Assembly: GCA_001804205.1 (NCBI GenBank)
Contig: MHFM01000015.1
Span: 5,044-38,955, forward strand
Origin: Omnitrophica bacterium RIFCSPLOWO2_01_FULL_45_10b
Lineage (GTDB): Bacteria; Omnitrophota; Omnitrophia; Omnitrophales; Danuiimicrobiaceae
DNA: 33,912 nucleotides
Direction of reading: 5' to 3'
Every line of letters begins with the position of its first letter. Position 1 is the first letter of the stretch. Below the pieces are notes generated by a model that did not search any database, was not told the DNA's origin, and saw only the letters and a list, made by a program, of their open reading frames with translations. Shown here piece after piece: positions 30,549 through 33,912 of this stretch. Made by a program: the position numbers and the translations under genes.

Positions 30549-31217
30549 ATGAAGGACAATTTCTTCTTGTTTGACGCAAGCCACAGTTTAAAATCTGCAC
30601 GAAGGCAAAGTCTCAAAATCGCTATAGCTTCTTTCCTTTCGATTTTTCTTTTATCCATATTGGCGAGCCCTATTTGTTTGGCCGCCGATCAATTTCAACC
30701 GTTACCTTCCTCTTCAGGCCAAGCGGGCCTCAATGAGGATTATCACGTCGGGGCCAATGATCTTTTGGAAATTACAGTGGCCGGCGAAGAGGATCTTACG
30801 CAGGAGGTCCGGGTCAGCAACAACGGCTACGTCACTTATCCGCTCCTTGGGAGAATTAAAGTGGCTGAAATGTCTGTTACCCAACTGGAAGACTATCTGC
30901 GCAAGGCGCTCGCCAAAGATTACGTTCGGGATCCACAAGTTAGGGTATTCGTCAAAGAATTCAGCAATGTTTTTGTCTTGGGCCAAGTGAAAGAGCCCGG
31001 CCCATACCCTTTTAAAGGAGGCACCGTTGTCCAGGCCATTACGACGGCAGGGGGCTTTACAAAGATAGCGAATCAGCGTAAAGTGCGCATTGTACGCAGC
31101 GCAGGATCAGAGCGTAAGGTGATTCATGCCAATGTGTCCAGTATTACAAAAGGCGATGACGAAGACGTTTCCCTCGAACCTGGCGACACGGTGGTAGTAC
31201 CGGAAAGTTTTTTCTAA
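30549..31217 (+). CDS. Wza-like polysaccharide export protein
   Basis: A 222-residue periplasmic or outer-membrane export protein. After an unusually long N-terminal region with a hydrophobic signal (about 20-48), the Poly_export domain starts at DYHVGANDLLEITVAGEEDL and continues with YPLLGRIKVAEMSV. One SLBB domain follows, with VFVLGQVKEPGPYPFKGG and a closing LEPGDTVVVPE. The protein is short compared with Escherichia coli Wza, and a clear lipobox is not seen, so it probably forms the periplasmic part of the export channel. A GTG three bases upstream is an alternative start. The Wzz-kinase gene follows after 7 bases. Confidence 0.9.
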   Translation: MKDNFFLFDASHSLKSARRQSLKIAIASFLSIFLLSILASPICLAADQFQPLPSSSGQAGLNEDYHVGANDLLEITVAGEEDLTQEVRVSNNGYVTYPLLGRIKVAEMSVTQLEDYLRKALAKDYVRDPQVRVFVKEFSNVFVLGQVKEPGPYPFKGGTVVQAITTAGGFTKIANQRKVRIVRSAGSERKVIHANVSSITKGDDEDVSLEPGDTVVVPESFF

Positions 31218-31224
31218 AGGCCCA

Positions 31225-33069
31225 ATGAAAATTTTTCCATCTTCTAAAATCAGCGATGAGTTGCAGCTTTCGCTTTATGATTATTGGTACATCATTCAAA
31301 AGCGCAAGCGGCTTGCCCTTACGTTCTTTTTGATCGTAGTTATCTCAACCGCTTTGTATTCACTTTTATCCCCCAAAATTTATAAAGCTACGACCAGAAT
31401 ATTAATTGAACGATCCAATCAAAATATTCTTTCCTTTGATAATATTTTTCCGGTTCAAATGGCAGGGCTTGATTATTATCCTACCCAGTACAAAATACTT
31501 CGCAGCCGGTCGATTGCAAAACGGGTGATGGATGAACTTCATTTGTGGCCTCAATTTTCGTGGGCGAGCGATCCCCCCGCAGCATTTTTGCAAAAGGTTG
31601 ATATTGATCCGGTGAAGCAATCTCGCCTTGTTGATGTCAGCGCTTATTCGACAAGTCCCAAGCAGGCTGCCGATATGGCCAATGCCATGGTGAAATTTTA
31701 TATCGAACAAAACCTAAGCAATAAGTTAGCCATGACCCAACAAGCTGCCGAATGGTTGAAGGGCAGAAGCAAGGACGTACGAGAAAAACTGAGCAAATCC
31801 GAGCTTGAATTTGAAGCCATGAAACTTAAAAAGGAATTGACAGAGCTCAATGAAAAATATCTGCCAAAGCACCCAAAAATTATTCGTACTCAAGAACGCA
31901 TTCGTGTGATTGAGGAACAGTTTGGAGGAGGTATTTCTAAAGATTTTGCGAGCGGTGAAATTTCCACGCAATATAATCAGCTCCAGCGCGAAGTCGACAG
32001 CCAGGGGAAAATTTATGAGGCCATGCTGTCTCGTTTGAAGGAAACAAGCGCTTCCGAAGGAATTGAAGATACAAATGTTGTGGTCATTGATCGCGCCGAA
32101 GTTCCTACAAGGCCGGTAGCGCCACGGTTTTTTTTAAATGTTTTTCTGAGCATTTTGGTAGGCGCTTTTGGCGCCGCCGCTTTATGTATTATCTTTGAAT
32201 CGCTCGATAATACGGTTAAGACCCCTGAAGATATCGAAAAGCTGGGAGAATTACCTCTTTTGGGCGTGGTATCACATTGGGAAGCAGCGCAGAAACAATT
32301 GGTTGTACATGAAGACCGCTCTTCCGGTGTGGCCGAAGGATTCCGCGCGATTCGCACAAGCCTTCTTTTTTCCTCTCCAGATCACCCTCTTCGTACGTTG
32401 GTTATCACAAGCCCTTTTGCCGAGGAAGGCAAAACAATCGTTGCTTGCAATTTGGCAGCCACGATTGCTCAGAGCGGTGCCCGTGTTTTATTGGTGGATG
32501 CTGATATGCGAAGGCCGCGTGTGAATCAAGTATTTCAGCAAAATGGCGTGCATGGTTTAAGTCATGCTTTAACGGATTCCGCTAATCCATCCGGTTTCAT
32601 TCAGAAAACGAAAATCGAAAATCTCTCGGTGCTTTTTTGCGGTCCGCTTCCTCCGACACCTTCTGAAATGATCGGATCCCAGAAAATGCATCAGTTGATT
32701 GAAAAACTAAAAGGTCAATTTGACTACGTGCTTTTTGATTCACCGCCTTTTCTTGTTGTGACCGATCCCGTCGTGTTGTCTACGTTCGTAGATGGCGTAA
32801 TCATCGTGACACGTTACAATAAAACCCCAAAAGATGTAATTGCCCGCGGCAAGCAAAAGTTTTTGGGTGTCCAAGCAAAATTAGTTGGCGTTATCCTGAA
32901 TGACGTTGATTTGGAGCAGGAGCGCTATCGTTACCCTGCTTATTCTTATTATCATGACCCTCTTTCCGAAAAAGGGAAGGCCGATATTCCATCTCTTGTT
33001 GCGAAAGTAGCATCGGATCAGGACTCAGCCATTTCTTCCCATCCTCCTCGGAATTTCTCACCCAAGTAA
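31225..33069 (+). CDS. Wzz/BY-kinase polysaccharide co-polymerase
   Basis: A 614-residue fusion that controls chain length and export of polysaccharide. The Wzz domain has TM1 at about residues 32-52, a periplasmic coiled-coil part (about 55-300, with a GNVR-like LPKHPKIIRTQERI), and TM2 at about 305-330. The cytosolic bacterial tyrosine kinase follows: Walker A with Lys403 (PFAEEGKT), Walker A' with Asp425 and Asp427 (LLVDADMRRP), and Walker B with Asp505 (VLFDSPP). A tyrosine cluster for autophosphorylation lies near the C-terminus (Tyr568, 570, 573, 575, 576). The tail then extends a further 38 residues. The cognate phosphatase gene is next. Confidence 0.93.
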   Translation: MKIFPSSKISDELQLSLYDYWYIIQKRKRLALTFFLIVVISTALYSLLSPKIYKATTRILIERSNQNILSFDNIFPVQMAGLDYYPTQYKILRSRSIAKRVMDELHLWPQFSWASDPPAAFLQKVDIDPVKQSRLVDVSAYSTSPKQAADMANAMVKFYIEQNLSNKLAMTQQAAEWLKGRSKDVREKLSKSELEFEAMKLKKELTELNEKYLPKHPKIIRTQERIRVIEEQFGGGISKDFASGEISTQYNQLQREVDSQGKIYEAMLSRLKETSASEGIEDTNVVVIDRAEVPTRPVAPRFFLNVFLSILVGAFGAAALCIIFESLDNTVKTPEDIEKLGELPLLGVVSHWEAAQKQLVVHEDRSSGVAEGFRAIRTSLLFSSPDHPLRTLVITSPFAEEGKTIVACNLAATIAQSGARVLLVDADMRRPRVNQVFQQNGVHGLSHALTDSANPSGFIQKTKIENLSVLFCGPLPPTPSEMIGSQKMHQLIEKLKGQFDYVLFDSPPFLVVTDPVVLSTFVDGVIIVTRYNKTPKDVIARGKQKFLGVQAKLVGVILNDVDLEQERYRYPAYSYYHDPLSEKGKADIPSLVAKVASDQDSAISSHPPRNFSPK

Positions 33070-33088
33070 TTGTCAGGGCCATAAGTGA

Positions 33089-33829
33089 ATGATTGACCTT
33101 CACACCCACGTGATTCCCGGCGTTGATGACGGAGCGCGTTCCTGGGAAGAAGCCCTTGCTATGTGCAGGATGGCGTGGGAAGATGGCACAAGAATTCTCG
33201 TGGCGACACCCCATCGGTTTAATGGTGTTTATGATCACGATACTGATCATATTGAAAGCCAACTTTTAGAATTAAGGAAACGCCTTCAAGAAGAGCAGAT
33301 TGAACTTGAAGTCTTACAAGGAGGGGAACTTTACAGCAGGCCCGACCTTCCAACACTTTTGGCTGAGGATCCGGCCCTGAGCCTTAACGGAACAAAACGC
33401 TATTTCCTTTTAGAATTTCCTCATTCCATTCTTCCTCCCGGCGCTCCCCAGTTAATTTTCCAACTCGCGCTTAAAAATTTTATCCCCATTATCGTGCATC
33501 CGGAGCGCAATTTATATCTTCAGAGGAAGCCTGAACTAGTGGAGGATTTTGTACGGCAAGGCGCCTTGTGCCAAATTACCGCGATGAGTGTTACGGGTGA
33601 GTTTGGCGTCAAACCGGCTGAGTGCGCCGAGGAACTTCTCAAGCGCAATTGCGTGCATGCCGTTGCTTCCGATACTCATAATATAAAAGGAAGGCCGCCG
33701 GTGCTCTCGAAGGCTTATCAAGAAGTGAGCCGGCGTTTTGGCGCCGATCGGGCACGCGATTTATTCGAACTATTTCCGAAGAAAATTTTAAAGGGCGAAA
33801 CAATTACTTATGTCAACTCCGCTTCTTGA
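33089..33829 (+). CDS. CpsB/YwqE-type PHP-domain tyrosine phosphatase
   Basis: A 246-residue metal-dependent phosphatase of the PHP superfamily. It should remove phosphate from the tyrosine tail of the BY-kinase just upstream. Metal ligands are visible in order: DLHTHVIPGVDDGA at the N-terminus, ATPHR, the LQGGELY glutamate region, IIVHPERN, and AVASDTHN. Length and order match CpsB and YwqE. It starts 20 bases after the kinase stop. The next gene begins inside its last codons (20-base overlap), so the operon continues to the right. Confidence 0.93.
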   Translation: MIDLHTHVIPGVDDGARSWEEALAMCRMAWEDGTRILVATPHRFNGVYDHDTDHIESQLLELRKRLQEEQIELEVLQGGELYSRPDLPTLLAEDPALSLNGTKRYFLLEFPHSILPPGAPQLIFQLALKNFIPIIVHPERNLYLQRKPELVEDFVRQGALCQITAMSVTGEFGVKPAECAEELLKRNCVHAVASDTHNIKGRPPVLSKAYQEVSRRFGADRARDLFELFPKKILKGETITYVNSAS

Positions 33830-33912
33830 TATTCAAAATCAGAAAACCGGTGGTTTTGTCTTCCGTTTTTCCGATGGGTGGAAGCAGGCCATTATAGGCG
33901 GGCTTTATTTAA
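33810..33912 (+). CDS. start of a gene cut by the window edge, possibly a membrane protein
   Basis: The frame opens with ATG at 33810 and stays open for 34 codons to the edge. It overlaps the 3' end of the phosphatase gene by 20 bases. The visible part has a short polar N-terminus followed by WKQAIIGGLYL, which could be the start of a first membrane helix. In such loci an exosortase or a polysaccharide polymerase often follows, and the tryptophan before the first helix would suit an exosortase. Too little is present to assign it. Confidence 0.5.
   Translation, partial: MSTPLLDIQNQKTGGFVFRFSDGWKQAIIGGLYL

Noticed and set aside
1..33912. tRNA, rRNA, insertion sequence with transposase, or prophage genes
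   Set aside because: I looked for cloverleaf or rRNA signatures, transposase or integrase frames and phage genes, and saw none.

Overview
The window is a gene-dense bacterial chromosome segment with 28 supported complete genes plus one gene cut by the right edge. All are on the + strand except one lipoprotein gene. The cell is clearly Gram-negative: there are Sec signal peptides, lipoproteins, a beta-barrel outer-membrane protein, a Wza-type export protein, and an MlaC-like periplasmic lipid carrier. The mix of a K+-independent membrane pyrophosphatase, class II fructose bisphosphatase, bufferin genes, an exopolysaccharide locus and abundant small palindromic repeats suits an uncultured lineage such as Omnitrophota. 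That placement is inference; there is no rRNA or marker gene here to settle it.

Layout. 1-6 kb: MgtE Mg2+ channel, GIY-YIG protein, Spy/CpxP-like periplasmic protein, Dps, then an MlaC-like + RND/MMPL pair resembling hpnM-hpnN. 6-10.4 kb: a lipoprotein divergent from typA, typA overlapping mtnA, and a periplasmic protein with 11-residue repeats. 10.4-13.4 kb: fluC + DUF190, a TauE/SafE permease, glpX, and a small exported protein ending at a strong terminator. 13.5-17.2 kb: yceI, then a bufferin (copper-binding RiPP) operon of bufA2-type precursor, a fused bufB-bufC modification enzyme, and a DUF3313 lipoprotein, closed by a strong terminator. 17.2-25.8 kb: a run of membrane transporters (SulP, DedA, pyrophosphatase, CstA, APC permease with a universal-stress domain). 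25.8-28.4 kb: RsmB/F-type rRNA methyltransferase, an exported acidic protein with a good sigma70 promoter, a SAM methyltransferase and a PQ-loop-like protein. 28.5-33.9 kb: the start of an exopolysaccharide operon (FecR-like secreted protein, BBP2 barrel, Wza-like, Wzz/BY-kinase, CpsB phosphatase, start of a membrane protein).

The most unusual signal is a set of small palindromic elements. One family ends in TGTCAT/ATGACA and another in CGTCATTGCGAG/CTCGCAATGACG. They sit between genes (10.37, 19.72 and 22.09 kb), nest inside one another, and also invade reading frames without breaking them. A 196-bp composite element supplies the whole linker of the fused BufB-BufC enzyme, and a perfect 28-bp palindrome encodes part of the C-terminal region of the rRNA methyltransferase. 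This resembles the behaviour of Rickettsia palindromic elements. Two divergent genes (lipoprotein/typA) also have promoter -10 boxes so close to their start codons, without Shine-Dalgarno sequences, that leaderless mRNAs are likely. No stretch longer than 300 bases lacks a gene.
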